Shown: in pieces, positions 1-9,740 of the stretch | Layout: the number at the start of each line of letters is the position of its first letter | How positions within the stretch are numbered: the stretch's first letter is position 1 | From: Mesodorylaimus sp. YZB2_4 | Taxonomy: Eukaryota; Nematoda; Enoplea; Dorylaimida; Dorylaimidae | NCBI GenBank assembly: GCA_030248295.1 | Contig: JASANH010001441.1 | Location: 1-64,000, forward strand | Length of the DNA: 64,000 nucleotides | Direction: 5' to 3' | Program-made: the position numbers and the translations under genes | Notes under the pieces: model-generated | The model's input: only the letters and a program-made list of their open reading frames with translations | The model's database searches: none | What the model was told of the DNA's origin: nothing

Positions 1-304
1 TCGAAATTAGAATTTGGTAAATTGAGACCGAAATAAAGCTCGTTTGAAAAGAAAAATTCAACCGGAAAATCACCAAAGAAAATTTAAAGCACCGAAAGTA
101 AAGGCACTAGCCGCTAGTCGTTCGCTGAAAACAATGACGATGCGTAAACAACGCCAAGTGGCGTGACGCGAGGACAGCACATCCGGCTGGAGTTGATATA
201 AGAATTTAGTGATATAAGCGGATTCGGGGGTTCCACCACGAGGCGGGAATTCAAAAATCGCAAGATGCGACGAGCGCATTCTAGTGCTATAAAGGACAAG
301 GGTC
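1..304 (-). other. Non-coding sequence after the pol stop
   Basis: This stretch follows the TAG stop of pol. I see no further conserved reading frame, no clear polypurine tract and no similarity to the sequence at 8960-9740 that would mark the 3' LTR. The element therefore continues to the left of the window, with either a long 3' untranslated region or an additional frame. Confidence 0.5.
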
Positions 305-3300
305 CTAAAATTTGATATAGCGTAAAGCCTGATAAATATAGAGTTTATCCATGTCCAGAGTCTGGACTGGGAAATCCAAAAGATCCTTTTCGTTAGCTGC
401 AAGTTTGGCTAAACGAACTGCTTCGTGGAATTTGGATTTCCTACCTCTATATTTCTGAGGAAGATACGTCTTCTGCTTCAATTTCGCTTCAAAATAAGAC
501 AAGTGATCCTTGAAGTCTTTGAGCGCATTAATGTGGACATAAACTTCGTTCATGTTATCATTGTACAAGAGTACACGATAAATTTGGGAAATGTCTGACA
601 TGCGGAACAAACTTTCATAAGTACGCATGATTTTCTCCTTGTTTTCAAAATCGATAGGATAACCATCAGGGAATTCGACGATGAGGCCAGGCCACCACGG
701 GTACCCTGTGACCTTAACCCACACAATTTGACCACGGCGAAATTCACCTGGTTTCCCACTTTGTGCCGCACCACTGGGTTTGTCAGTGAGGACAGGGGGC
801 ATACTCACAGCAGGAGTACCAGAATCAATCGTTTCCATACGCTGATCAGGTTCACGGGAAACCACAGCAGGAGTGTCGGTTTGGATAGTTTCGGATTCTT
901 CGGCCAGTGCAGGGTCGACCACAACGGGCGTGGGTGCACTGATACCTTCGATGGATTCGTTGGTCTTGACCAGAAGTTGCGGATGCCAACGTTCCAATGG
1001 TTTGGTCGGGTCCAGGACACTACGGATAATAACACCTGTGTCACCTAGGATCATAACAACTTCGTATGGACCAAGCCAATGAAGACTAAGTTTGCGAGAT
1101 AGGCCTTCCTTGTAGTGGTAATTAGGCTTTCTGACCCAATCACCAACTTCCAAAGAAAGAGGCCTAGATGTCTTGTCAAATTGCATCTTTTGATGAAGAT
1201 GGGCAATTGCAAGATTCTCTCGAACCTTAGCTTCAATGCTTGCCATGCGAACACGCAAATGATCGACATAATCAGTCGTCGGGATGTGCTGGGTGGCGGG
1301 TCGAGCCAGCAGGACATCCAAGGACGTAGGAGGCTCACGTCCGTGACACATAAGGTATGGGGATACCTTAGTTGTCGAGTGAGGGGTATGTCTATAGTGC
1401 ATCATGATCAGTTGGAGTCGGTTATCCCAATCCTTCTGATCAGGGTGCACATAGCATGCCATAGAAAAGCCAATAAGCTTATTCAAATTTTCTACGTTAC
1501 CATTACACTGAGGATGGTATGGAGTCGTCGATGCCTTTTTGATAGCAAACTCGTTGCAAAGGCGTAAGACGAGTCGGGAAAGAAAATTTGAGCCACGATC
1601 ACTGAGTAGGACTCTCGGGAATCCATGATGGGCAATCCATCCATCAACCAATAGACGAGCAATACGAGGGGCCGTTTGATCGGGAACGGCATAAGCTTCG
1701 GCCCATTTTGTGAAGATACACATAATGACCACTACGAAACGGTTGCCTTTATTGGAGACAGGGAAAGGTCCCTGCACATCGATCGCAACAGTGTCGAACG
1801 GGGCTGTTCTGGGCACTGTTTGCATCGGCGGCCGTTCGTATCGATGTGGCTGCTTGAACCGTGCGCAAGTGCCGCACTCAGAGCACCATCGGCGCAAATC
1901 TCTACGCATAGAAGACCAAAAGAACTTACATCGCAAAGCTGCGAATAATCGATCGAAACCGGGGTGATTGGCGTCCCTGTGGGCAGAATCAAAGATGAAT
2001 TTATGCAGAACCGCAGGGACGACAATTCTGTCGTGGATGTCGGCTCCTTCGACGAGACGACCATGATGAGACCACCTATGTTGAAGGATCCCATCCTTGT
2101 CCAATAAATAGTCTTTCGCTATTCGTGCTGACTTTGCAGGGAGCAAATCATAGCCTTCTAGGTGACGAATAATCTGAAACAAATATTCTTCGTCACGTTG
2201 CATCTTATAAAGCAACTTACGCGAAGGTGCGTCGGGAAACACGTCGGATGCCAATGAAGGAATATCGAGTTGTGTTTCCACCTGACAATCAGGGTCTAAT
2301 TCATCAATCAATTCGAGATCATCCTGATCAGAGTCAGAATCTAAAGATAGATTATGATCAGGTTGAACAGACAATTCTAAAGTCGCGTCATTAGGATCAA
2401 CTCGATCCGTGACGTGTACACGAGCTGTTGGCAGGTGAGAAGGCTGAGACGGCCCAGCCAAACTTACTGCCAAATCGACGGCGCTGTCATAATCACTGTC
2501 GTATTCTGGAATAGCTGGTAATTCAAGCTTATTGGTCAAAGCTACCATATTCATAGAAAACGCAGAAGTAAGAGGTGAAGGGAGCACCTCGTTTACGCAA
2601 GAAGCATTCGGAATTTTGACGTATCGCCAGCACCGAAGGCTCCTATGCAGGAGTTCGGGCGGGCAATCGATACGATCGTCGCTCTCTGATTCATATCCAC
2701 TACGGGGATCAGAGCAGGAATCATGAACAGACTCACTCTCAGACGTGGAATGAAATTCTGGTGCAGGAAGCGCATCTATCATGTCGATGGCGTCCTGATA
2801 GGTCTGGACTTCTTCTGTTGCGACAGGCGCAGGCGTCGAAGTGAAACCATGAGGAATCAATGCGGCCAAAACGGAGGCACTACATCGATTACACCGTTGA
2901 TATGGATGCAATGCTGCAAATAGTACAATATCAGCTGTTGGTAATCTCGATAAAGCGTCAGCAGCACCATTATCGCATCCACGAGCGTGAGTGATGCTAA
3001 ACAAATAATCCTGTAGTTTGAGTAACCACCTACCCCTCCTACCTTCGAGATCTTTCTCCTTATACCATTGTAGGAGCGGCTTATGGTCGGTATATACCTC
3101 AAACGGGCGACCATAAAGATAATATCGATAATGGAGAATGCCCCAATAAATGGCGAGGCATTCTCGATCGATCGTCGAATACTTCTGTTCGGCTGAGTTG
3201 AGCGTACGAGACGCATAGCCCACCGGCCACGGTTTCGTTGGACGGGCTGGGTCGTATTGTTCCAGCACTGCGCCAATAGCCGTGTTGCTAGCGTCGGTGC

Positions 3301-5569
3301 TCAACCGGAAAGGTAAAGAAAAATCAACAAATCGCAGGACTGGTGGAGAAACCAGCCGCTGACGGAGATCTTCAAATTCTGACTGACATGCGTCTGTCCA
3401 TTCAAATTTAGTACCCTTTCTGAGGAGATGCCTCAGGGAACGAGATCGTTGAGAAAATCCCTCGATAAACGATCGATAGTAACTAGCAAGACCTATGAAC
3501 TTATGCAGTTCGTCTTGGTTACGGGGAACCGGAAAATTGCGAACCTTATCGATTTTATCGTCTGTCGGACGATAACCGTCTTTCGATATGCAATGTCCAA
3601 GGTACTCGACCTTGTCCATTCCAATCGAACACTTCGAAGGTTCCAATTTCAGGTTAGCATAGCGAAGTCGATCGAACACGGCTGCCAAGTGGGACTCGTG
3701 TTCATCAACCGATCTGCTAAAAATAATAATATCATCAAGATAACACATGACGTATTGCCAAAGAAGACCACTTAATGCCAATTCCATGCATCGTTGAAAT
3801 TCAGCAGGGGCATTGCAGAGGCCAAACGGCATATTTGCATATTCCCAAAACCCAAAGGGGGTGATGAATGCTGTTTTCTCAGCCGTTGACGGATCCAAGG
3901 GGATCTGGCTGTAACCCGAAGTCATATCGAAAACAGAAAAGATGGTACTACCTCGCAATGTATCCAACATTTCGTGGATATTTGGGAGCGTATGCGCATC
4001 TTTCCGTGTCACAGCATTAACAGCTCGGAAATCGATGCACATTCTCCAATCGCCATTCTTCTTTTTGACCATAACGATCGGAGATGCCCAAGAAGAGCGT
4101 GATGGTCGAATCCAACCAAGGCGAAGCAATTTGCCAATTTCTTCTTTCACGATCGATTTTTGGCTTTCGATCAGGCGACGAGGTCGAGCCATAATGGGCT
4201 TAGCATCGCCTGTGTCGATTTTGTGCTTCGCTAAATGCGTACCTGCAATTTCATATTTGTTTAGCGCAAAAACATCACAGTTTGAGGCTACCACTTTTCG
4301 AAGTTTCTCACGATCGGCTTCTGAAAGTTGATCATGGCCAACATTGAGTCTACGCAAGAGCGTCTGTTGCCTATCAGGATCATTAGGGTCGATATGAACA
4401 TTTTTCGGCCATGTCTCAGAGTTATAGTCCTCTAAATCACGAACAGTCGTGAAGGTGGGGTTGACGAGTTCCACCTCTGGGTCAATAAGTAGCTGGGGCT
4501 GAAGGAACTTAGGCATGGGCCTTTCCTTAGGACCTATGTTGACAACGAAGCTGTACTCACCGATGTCATCGTACTGGACGAGATCGGGAACAACCCAAAC
4601 TTTGCGAGGGCTTTCTCTGACGCGCAGAGCCAGGTTGCGATAAGTATCGAGTCGGACCACTCGGAATGGATCTGGTTGAGATAGTAAACCAACATACGTG
4701 TACTTCGATAGTATTTGGGAATAACCAGCGAGGTTGATCATTGTGATTTTGACACAATTCTTTGATCGTGCGTTGACAGTGCAGCGCGGGATCATTACCC
4801 GAGAATCGACGTGTACGGGTTCGATCACGAGATCAACATCCCTGTACGCTGGAGGTAGTCGAACAGGCACTACAGCATGGGCATGCGCCTCTAATTTGAT
4901 GTCGTACGTGAGCATTGCCATATTGTTTCGTCCTAAGACAATGCTGTCTTTTCTGAACGGGACCTCGACACCAGCCAGGTCACCGGCTGTGTATCGAATA
5001 ACACCAATATCGGTGAGATACTGAAATCGATGACGTTCACGATTGAAATCTTCACCGAGAAGGACTTGATATTGGCCTTTCTCTGAAACGAACAGTGGGG
5101 TATTAAAAGCAACTTTACCACCAATGACCACATCGAGGCTGATAAATCCCAAGAGGGGCATTATCTGACCATCGCCATCGATGCAGTCTGAAATACCACC
5201 TGGTTGTAGTAGGTCTCTTGAGTAGGACGAGCCTAAGACACTACGAAGAGTCGGTTCGCTAATAAGTGATACTGACGAACAGCTATCAATTAGCGTAATC
5301 AAATCGACGTGATTAATACGCGTAGTAATAGAAGGCAGCTGTACTCCCGTTGGGATGTACGCTGCTTGGCCGTTATGAAAACAAACATTATGTCGTTCCT
5401 GAGTGTTAAAAGAAAAAGACAGATGAGGAATCGACGTTGACGGAGCTTGATCGTTTATGACCTCATCACAGGACGAGCCTTGAGGTGCAGCAGATGCGGC
5501 GATTGCAGTCGTCGAACCAGGCGATGCAGCAATGGGTGTACTTACTGCATCGCCCTCTCCCCGTTTTTT
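305..5569 (-). CDS. pol: Gypsy Pol polyprotein with C-terminal PWWP domain
   Basis: The product is the PR-RT-RNaseH-IN polyprotein that copies and integrates the element. Numbering is from the codon at 5302. The protease region is 1-95, with LIDSC where LIDTG is expected and the LLGEDF motif near 81. Reverse transcriptase is about 385-560 with YLDD at 521-524. RNase H is about 665-787 with D670 and DALSR. Integrase has an HHCC zinc region at 1108-1147 and catalytic D1175, D1235 and E1271, an exact D-35-E spacing, followed by an LGPY motif at 1410. A PWWP domain spans about 1520-1600, with its P-W-W-P at 1535-1538. An acidic, low-similarity insert lies between RNase H and integrase (790-1025). 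The codon at 5302 is TTG, and the frame stays open to 5635 with no suitable ATG, so translation most likely enters by -1 frameshifting from gag at 5563-5569. Confidence 0.95.
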   Translation of the reverse strand, partial: KKRGEGDAVSTPIAASPGSTTAIAASAAPQGSSCDEVINDQAPSTSIPHLSFSFNTQERHNVCFHNGQAAYIPTGVQLPSITTRINHVDLITLIDSCSSVSLISEPTLRSVLGSSYSRDLLQPGGISDCIDGDGQIMPLLGFISLDVVIGGKVAFNTPLFVSEKGQYQVLLGEDFNRERHRFQYLTDIGVIRYTAGDLAGVEVPFRKDSIVLGRNNMAMLTYDIKLEAHAHAVVPVRLPPAYRDVDLVIEPVHVDSRVMIPRCTVNARSKNCVKITMINLAGYSQILSKYTYVGLLSQPDPFRVVRLDTYRNLALRVRESPRKVWVVPDLVQYDDIGEYSFVVNIGPKERPMPKFLQPQLLIDPEVELVNPTFTTVRDLEDYNSETWPKNVHIDPNDPDRQQTLLRRLNVGHDQLSEADREKLRKVVASNCDVFALNKYEIAGTHLAKHKIDTGDAKPIMARPRRLIESQKSIVKEEIGKLLRLGWIRPSRSSWASPIVMVKKKNGDWRMCIDFRAVNAVTRKDAHTLPNIHEMLDTLRGSTIFSVFDMTSGYSQIPLDPSTAEKTAFITPFGFWEYANMPFGLCNAPAEFQRCMELALSGLLWQYVMCYLDDIIIFSRSVDEHESHLAAVFDRLRYANLKLEPSKCSIGMDKVEYLGHCISKDGYRPTDDKIDKVRNFPVPRNQDELHKFIGLASYYRSFIEGFSQRSRSLRHLLRKGTKFEWTDACQSEFEDLRQRLVSPPVLRFVDFSLPFRLSTDASNTAIGAVLEQYDPARPTKPWPVGYASRTLNSAEQKYSTIDRECLAIYWGILHYRYYLYGRPFEVYTDHKPLLQWYKEKDLEGRRGRWLLKLQDYLFSITHARGCDNGAADALSRLPTADIVLFAALHPYQRCNRCSASVLAALIPHGFTSTPAPVATEEVQTYQDAIDMIDALPAPEFHSTSESESVHDSCSDPRSGYESESDDRIDCPPELLHRSLRCWRYVKIPNASCVNEVLPSPLTSAFSMNMVALTNKLELPAIPEYDSDYDSAVDLAVSLAGPSQPSHLPTARVHVTDRVDPNDATLELSVQPDHNLSLDSDSDQDDLELIDELDPDCQVETQLDIPSLASDVFPDAPSRKLLYKMQRDEEYLFQIIRHLEGYDLLPAKSARIAKDYLLDKDGILQHRWSHHGRLVEGADIHDRIVVPAVLHKFIFDSAHRDANHPGFDRLFAALRCKFFWSSMRRDLRRWCSECGTCARFKQPHRYERPPMQTVPRTAPFDTVAIDVQGPFPVSNKGNRFVVVIMCIFTKWAEAYAVPDQTAPRIARLLVDGWIAHHGFPRVLLSDRGSNFLSRLVLRLCNEFAIKKASTTPYHPQCNGNVENLNKLIGFSMACYVHPDQKDWDNRLQLIMMHYRHTPHSTTKVSPYLMCHGREPPTSLDVLLARPATQHIPTTDYVDHLRVRMASIEAKVRENLAIAHLHQKMQFDKTSRPLSLEVGDWVRKPNYHYKEGLSRKLSLHWLGPYEVVMILGDTGVIIRSVLDPTKPLERWHPQLLVKTNESIEGISAPTPVVVDPALAEESETIQTDTPAVVSREPDQRMETIDSGTPAVSMPPVLTDKPSGAAQSGKPGEFRRGQIVWVKVTGYPWWPGLIVEFPDGYPIDFENKEKIMRTYESLFRMSDISQIYRVLLYNDNMNEVYVHINALKDFKDHLSYFEAKLKQKTYLPQKYRGRKSKFHEAVRLAKLAANEKDLLDFPVQTLDMDKLYIYQALRYIKF

Positions 5570-8500
5570 GGATGGTTGGGAGAGAGATTCGCTGATGAAC
5601 TTGTTCGACGCAATCGATCGGGGCCACGATTTAAATTAGGAGCACTCGAAGTGCGAGTCAGACTATCATTTCGTCGGCGAGATGGGCACTCGGATGATAG
5701 ATGACCAGGGCGTCCACAGGAGACACACGGACTAGGGCAATTCCGAGCATAATGCCCAGTGCCACCGCAATTGTGACATTTGTTCTTGAATTCATTACCC
5801 GAGGCTTGTCGTTGCCTGGATAATTGATCACGACGGGGGTCGCGATCAGCAGATTGATCACGCGTACGGTCATTGCGATATCGATCTGGTGTTTGATCAC
5901 GCGATCGATATCCATGCTGGTCACGCTGATCATACTGCCGTTCGTATGATGAATCGCGAGGGCGATACCCATATCGCTGATCACTGCGATAGCGATCGCG
6001 ATATCGATCATCCGTGGATTCACGATATCGATCTCGAGATGAGTCTCGATATCGGAAATCGGATGATTGACCACGATAATCACCATAAGAACGTGACTGC
6101 GAGTTACCTCGATAGGATCGTTGGTACCCTCGTTGGCCACGAGAGCCAGGGCGTGAATATCGTCCACGATACGAGCCAGATGGGCCACGGAATGAGGTGT
6201 GATGAACCGTGTTGGACGAGCCAGGTTCGTCGTCGTGGTAATCTTCGTCGTATTCGTCATCGACAAAATCGTCGGGCTTATCTGAGTTAAAAGCAGAGGC
6301 TGTCAGTACTTTAGCAGATGAACTTACTGTAGCCATAGTCACTGCAGACGACGAAGACGGCTTGTTCACAGCGAAATATGATTCGTAATCACAAGCGAGT
6401 TGGATCTTTCGCGAAAGGTCAGGCGGACCTTTCTCCGACAGTAGGACTTTCGCCAATTCGGAGCGGAGTGGTTCCACTAAGCCAGCGGAGAATTGGAACG
6501 AAATTTCTTGTTCTCGCTGCGAATCGTTGGAATAAAGACCACGGGCTAACTCACGAAGACGTTGTAGATACTTCATGACAGGCTCAGAAGCAGTCTGAAC
6601 GCAGGCCTGGATCAACCGCCTTTGCGTGTCAGGATGAACTGGTCTGTCATAAGTTTCTGACATTGCCTTAACAGCAGATTTGAAAGACTTGGTTTGAGCT
6701 TTGGAGAGCTGAGACCAAGTGATTGCAGCATCGTCTTTCATGCAAGATGCGAAGTAACGCAACTTCACCTTGTCTTTGAAAGAATGCATGCAACTTTCAA
6801 ATTGCCTAAGCCAAATGCGAAACTCACCATTCATACCACCTTTGAACGAGTCCAAAGGTTGTAATCGTGGGGTATCTAAACGTTTCGAAGTAGACTTACG
6901 TTTGGTCTTTTTCTTCGATTTCCTCGATCGACGATGTTTCGATCCTGACGAACTGGAGGACTCGGAAGATGAATCCGTCGTCGTTGATGATGACGACGAG
7001 GGAGGCGATGACGATGGACTCGAATCACGATCGGATTCTGCATCGCTAGTGGAAACAGTGCACGGGGATACATCGTCTCTTCGTGATCGCTGCTGCCTTC
7101 GAGGCGGATCACGCGACGGTCGTTGCTTCTTCTTGCGAGAATCATCATCTCGCTTCCCGTGTTTCTTGTCGTCGTCTCCTGGTTGCTTGCCATTACCAGG
7201 GGGATGTTTCGGCTTACCACCACGGGGTGGTCTATCGTCGCCAACCGGGTCGTCGCGAGAGGTACCTGTAACATGACTGGACGAACCAGGTTGAATATTG
7301 ACGATGGTAGGTACAGGCGACCTTCTAGAAGAAGTGGTTACTGTAGAAACAGACGTTGGAGGGTGTCTCGGATACGGCGGGATACCCTTGACAGTTGCCT
7401 GAACTACAGATTCACCCGGAAAGAAGGATGTGGCGACATTAGGGTCGGTGTTGAACCCATGATATTCGTTATCAGGATGCCTATGACCACCAGCGGGTCT
7501 TAATCGGCAGAAATTAGTTTGGTTCTCATTAGGCACTATAGTAAAAGAGTTACCTGCCTTCGGATCTTTCGACGTGTCAGTCGGGGGTGGCATGTTGCGA
7601 TAAGCAGTCCACCAATAGACGAGAGGATCCCATAAAAAGGGTAAATGATCATTACACAATGAATCAGGCAAGTACTTACGACATTCTTCGATGTGCAATT
7701 GTTTCTTTGTGAATTCGAAGAATTCGAATGCTGCCGCTTGCATCCAACCGATCATTGGCAGTTCCAGATCGTTCTGAGGCACTTGACCTGTTGGGAAACT
7801 CTTAAAACGAAAAACATAGTCAGCTATGCAATATAGGACCAATTCTCGCTTCAAGAGAAGCAAATACGTCGACGGGTAGCGTTGCATTTCTTTAATAATA
7901 TCTCGAGGCCAAACGCTGAACCAGCCAGCCATGCCAGCCCAGCGATCGAGAATGCGAATATCAGAGCAATGGATGATATCGTAGGCCGTGACGTTATGTG
8001 TATGGTGTTTGTTCGTACCATGTTGACCACCGGCCGTCGCTCCTGCAGTGTGTGCAGGAGGGTTCGAAGTAGACTCGCTACTCGCAATCGCATTAGTCGA
8101 CGGAGATGTTTGAGAAAGCATCATAGCCTGAGTTGTGTCTAGCGAGCCGATAGCCGGGACACGCCCTTCGGCTGATTGATCGGTCGTCTGGGGCAAAAGG
8201 TTAGGAGCAGAGGAAGAAAAATTATGCTTACCCAACCCAAAGGCCACCGACGGGCGATTGATGGCATCGGCGCCCAAATCGGAATGGTCCCAGGCGAGCG
8301 AATCACGCGTAGACACATCGGCCTGTTGGTCGACGAAATGCTCAGCAAGGAGGCCTTGCAACGGAGGCGATGTTATAATTACAGTAGGCACTGATGAAGC
8401 TGACGTGCAGCCAGTGCTCGAGACGGACGAAGCTGGTACAGAAACAGGCGTCGTAGCTGTTGTTGTAGACACCGACTTGCTGGACGAGCCAGCTTGAGTG

Positions 8501-8751
8501 TACAGCTTGCCGAATGACGACTGTGTCGTAGTGATGGCCATCGTGCGCACAGGGGTGCGATATAGGCCTGAAGACGAAAAAGGATCGTTAGTAGACATAG
8601 TTACAGCAGGCTGTAGACCACTATGCGACGGTTGAATGGTGGGCTGTTGATGACCACTGCCCACTGTGTTGACGACTTCGTGCACCGATTGACGGACCGA
8701 ATGCACCTTCTTATCTGGTCGCTGAAGACGAGATGTGTGCACACGTCGCAT
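5542..8751 (-). CDS. gag: Gypsy Gag polyprotein with two CCHC zinc knuckles
   Basis: This is the structural capsid/nucleocapsid protein of the element, about 1069 residues, starting at the first ATG of the frame (8751). The N-terminal half is Ser/Thr-rich and low complexity. A central Arg/Lys-rich and poly-Ser linker follows. The region with phrases such as FRIWLRQFES, ITWSQL and LARGLYSND resembles the retrotransposon gag capsid fold. Next come an Arg/Tyr/Asp repeat region (RYRDR-type repeats) and two CX2CX4HX4C knuckles at about 992-1005 (CHNC...C) and 1009-1022 (CVSC...C). The stop at 5542-5544 lies inside the pol frame, giving a 93-nt gag/pol overlap. The length is well above the usual Gypsy gag because of the low-complexity N-terminus. 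Confidence 0.93.
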   Translation of the reverse strand: MRRVHTSRLQRPDKKVHSVRQSVHEVVNTVGSGHQQPTIQPSHSGLQPAVTMSTNDPFSSSGLYRTPVRTMAITTTQSSFGKLYTQAGSSSKSVSTTTATTPVSVPASSVSSTGCTSASSVPTVIITSPPLQGLLAEHFVDQQADVSTRDSLAWDHSDLGADAINRPSVAFGLGKHNFSSSAPNLLPQTTDQSAEGRVPAIGSLDTTQAMMLSQTSPSTNAIASSESTSNPPAHTAGATAGGQHGTNKHHTHNVTAYDIIHCSDIRILDRWAGMAGWFSVWPRDIIKEMQRYPSTYLLLLKRELVLYCIADYVFRFKSFPTGQVPQNDLELPMIGWMQAAAFEFFEFTKKQLHIEECRKYLPDSLCNDHLPFLWDPLVYWWTAYRNMPPPTDTSKDPKAGNSFTIVPNENQTNFCRLRPAGGHRHPDNEYHGFNTDPNVATSFFPGESVVQATVKGIPPYPRHPPTSVSTVTTSSRRSPVPTIVNIQPGSSSHVTGTSRDDPVGDDRPPRGGKPKHPPGNGKQPGDDDKKHGKRDDDSRKKKQRPSRDPPRRQQRSRRDDVSPCTVSTSDAESDRDSSPSSSPPSSSSSTTTDSSSESSSSSGSKHRRSRKSKKKTKRKSTSKRLDTPRLQPLDSFKGGMNGEFRIWLRQFESCMHSFKDKVKLRYFASCMKDDAAITWSQLSKAQTKSFKSAVKAMSETYDRPVHPDTQRRLIQACVQTASEPVMKYLQRLRELARGLYSNDSQREQEISFQFSAGLVEPLRSELAKVLLSEKGPPDLSRKIQLACDYESYFAVNKPSSSSAVTMATVSSSAKVLTASAFNSDKPDDFVDDEYDEDYHDDEPGSSNTVHHTSFRGPSGSYRGRYSRPGSRGQRGYQRSYRGNSQSRSYGDYRGQSSDFRYRDSSRDRYRESTDDRYRDRYRSDQRYGYRPRDSSYERQYDQRDQHGYRSRDQTPDRYRNDRTRDQSADRDPRRDQLSRQRQASGNEFKNKCHNCGGTGHYARNCPSPCVSCGRPGHLSSECPSRRRNDSLTRTSSAPNLNRGPDRLRRTSSSANLSPNHPKNGERAMQ
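5563..5569 (-). promoter_or_regulatory. Programmed -1 ribosomal frameshift heptamer A AAA AAC
   Basis: On the minus strand the gag codons CCA AAA AAC give the canonical X XXY YYZ slippery heptamer A AAA AAC in the gag frame, six codons before the gag stop. Slipping back one base enters the pol frame, which is open from 5635. The purine-rich sequence after it is GGGGAGAGGGCG. No stem-loop was verified by computation. Confidence 0.85.
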
Positions 8752-8939
8752 ACCCACAAGCGTGGGCTACTAGCCTAGATGTTAAACAAACAATGGCACG
8801 AAGAAAATAATCAATACAAATTCGAGCCGCGTGTAGAAACTGTGGGAAGAATACCACACGATGCCGAATAGGGGACTTGCCCGAGACACGAAATAAGGGC
8901 GAGTCCAAAGACGCAACAAGAAAATGACAATTTACCTGG

Positions 8940-8957
8940 TAGAGTCTGGGGATACCA
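8940..8957 (-). other. Putative primer-binding site of the Gypsy element
   Basis: Read on the minus strand, the sequence begins TGGTATCCCCAG two bases after an LTR-like ...CA end at 8960. That is the expected placement for a PBS complementary to a tRNA 3' end (...CCA). I cannot assign the tRNA. Confidence 0.5.
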
Positions 8958-8959
8958 GA

Positions 8960-9740
8960 TGCACTTACCAGGGCGATCCCAAACGCCACGCGAATCTGGT
9001 TGCCGAGCTGCTTCGGGAATCGTACGGAGGTGATCAGCCGTACCGCGACGAGTACACCGACTGCAAGACTGGGCGAACCACGGGCAGACCTTGTCTGAAG
9101 AGATCAAGTGGATCTAGAATAAACAATCAATAAATATTCTTCTTTCTTGAAAATTTCTTCTTTCTTCTTTCTTCGAAGAGATGGTAACGTCGACAAGCGA
9201 CTCTCCTCTCGGTCGATCGACGTTTGTAGAGTCGGGCGTACACCGGACGCAGGGAGTTCGCGACGCCAATGTGGTATCCTCCCCTGCTATGGGGTGGAAG
9301 ACCTACACGCGTACTGAGGTTCGAATCTACTCTGAGCGGTCCCTACTGAAACGGACGCTAATAGAGATAGCACTTTATTAGGCCGACAGGCGGACACCTC
9401 TACGCTGGTACAACCAACCAAGTGAAGAGCACTTATGGGGGAAGGGCAGCTGGGGGAATAGACCCAACCGCACCGATCGACGAGTAGATGATGACTGACG
9501 AGCAGTCAGGCGGGCCGGTCAGAGGACCGATCCGGGCGCGGAACATAACCAGATCGAACCGGTTATATCTGGGCTCGCTCTGCTCTCATCAAAGAGGCCT
9601 ATGGAAGGACACTACGTGCACGAGACACACGTGTCGCCGGGCGGTCTGCACCGAACGGAGAAGGAACCCTCATCAAGGGATGTGGGTTGCAAGTAAAGCC
9701 CAAAGGACACCCACAGCCAGTCCATAGGTCACGTCCAATC
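8960..9740 (-). other. Putative 5' LTR region of the Gypsy element (outer edge undefined)
   Basis: The minus strand contains an AATAAA at 9374-9379 and an AT-rich ATATAA element near 9561-9570, and the region ends in CA at 8960 next to the PBS. These fit U3-R-U5 content. Without the second LTR in the window, the outer edge cannot be fixed. No coding frame is convincing here. Confidence 0.35.

Larger units (their letters stand above)
1..8960 (-). mobile_element. Ty3/Gypsy LTR retrotransposon, 3' end outside window
   Basis: Two long overlapping minus-strand reading frames encode gag and a protease-RT-RNase H-integrase polyprotein in the Gypsy order, with integrase last. Both frames are uninterrupted over about 8.4 kb, which suggests recent activity. 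A putative primer-binding site lies about 190 nt upstream of the gag start, and a TG...CA-type LTR edge lies 2 nt beyond it at 8960. The 3' polypurine tract and 3' LTR are not seen. Positions 1-304 downstream of the pol stop show neither and must lie inside the element, so its left end is outside the window. The element sits downstream of, and in the same orientation as, an SLC26 gene that lacks its 3' exons. Confidence 0.93.

Noticed and set aside
1..304. 3' LTR of the Gypsy element
   Set aside because: I found no similarity to the sequence next to the PBS and no TG start after a polypurine tract.
9310..9330. tRNA gene near a GGTTCGAATC word
   Set aside because: There is no A-box at the right distance and no acceptor-stem pairing. 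It lies within the putative LTR.
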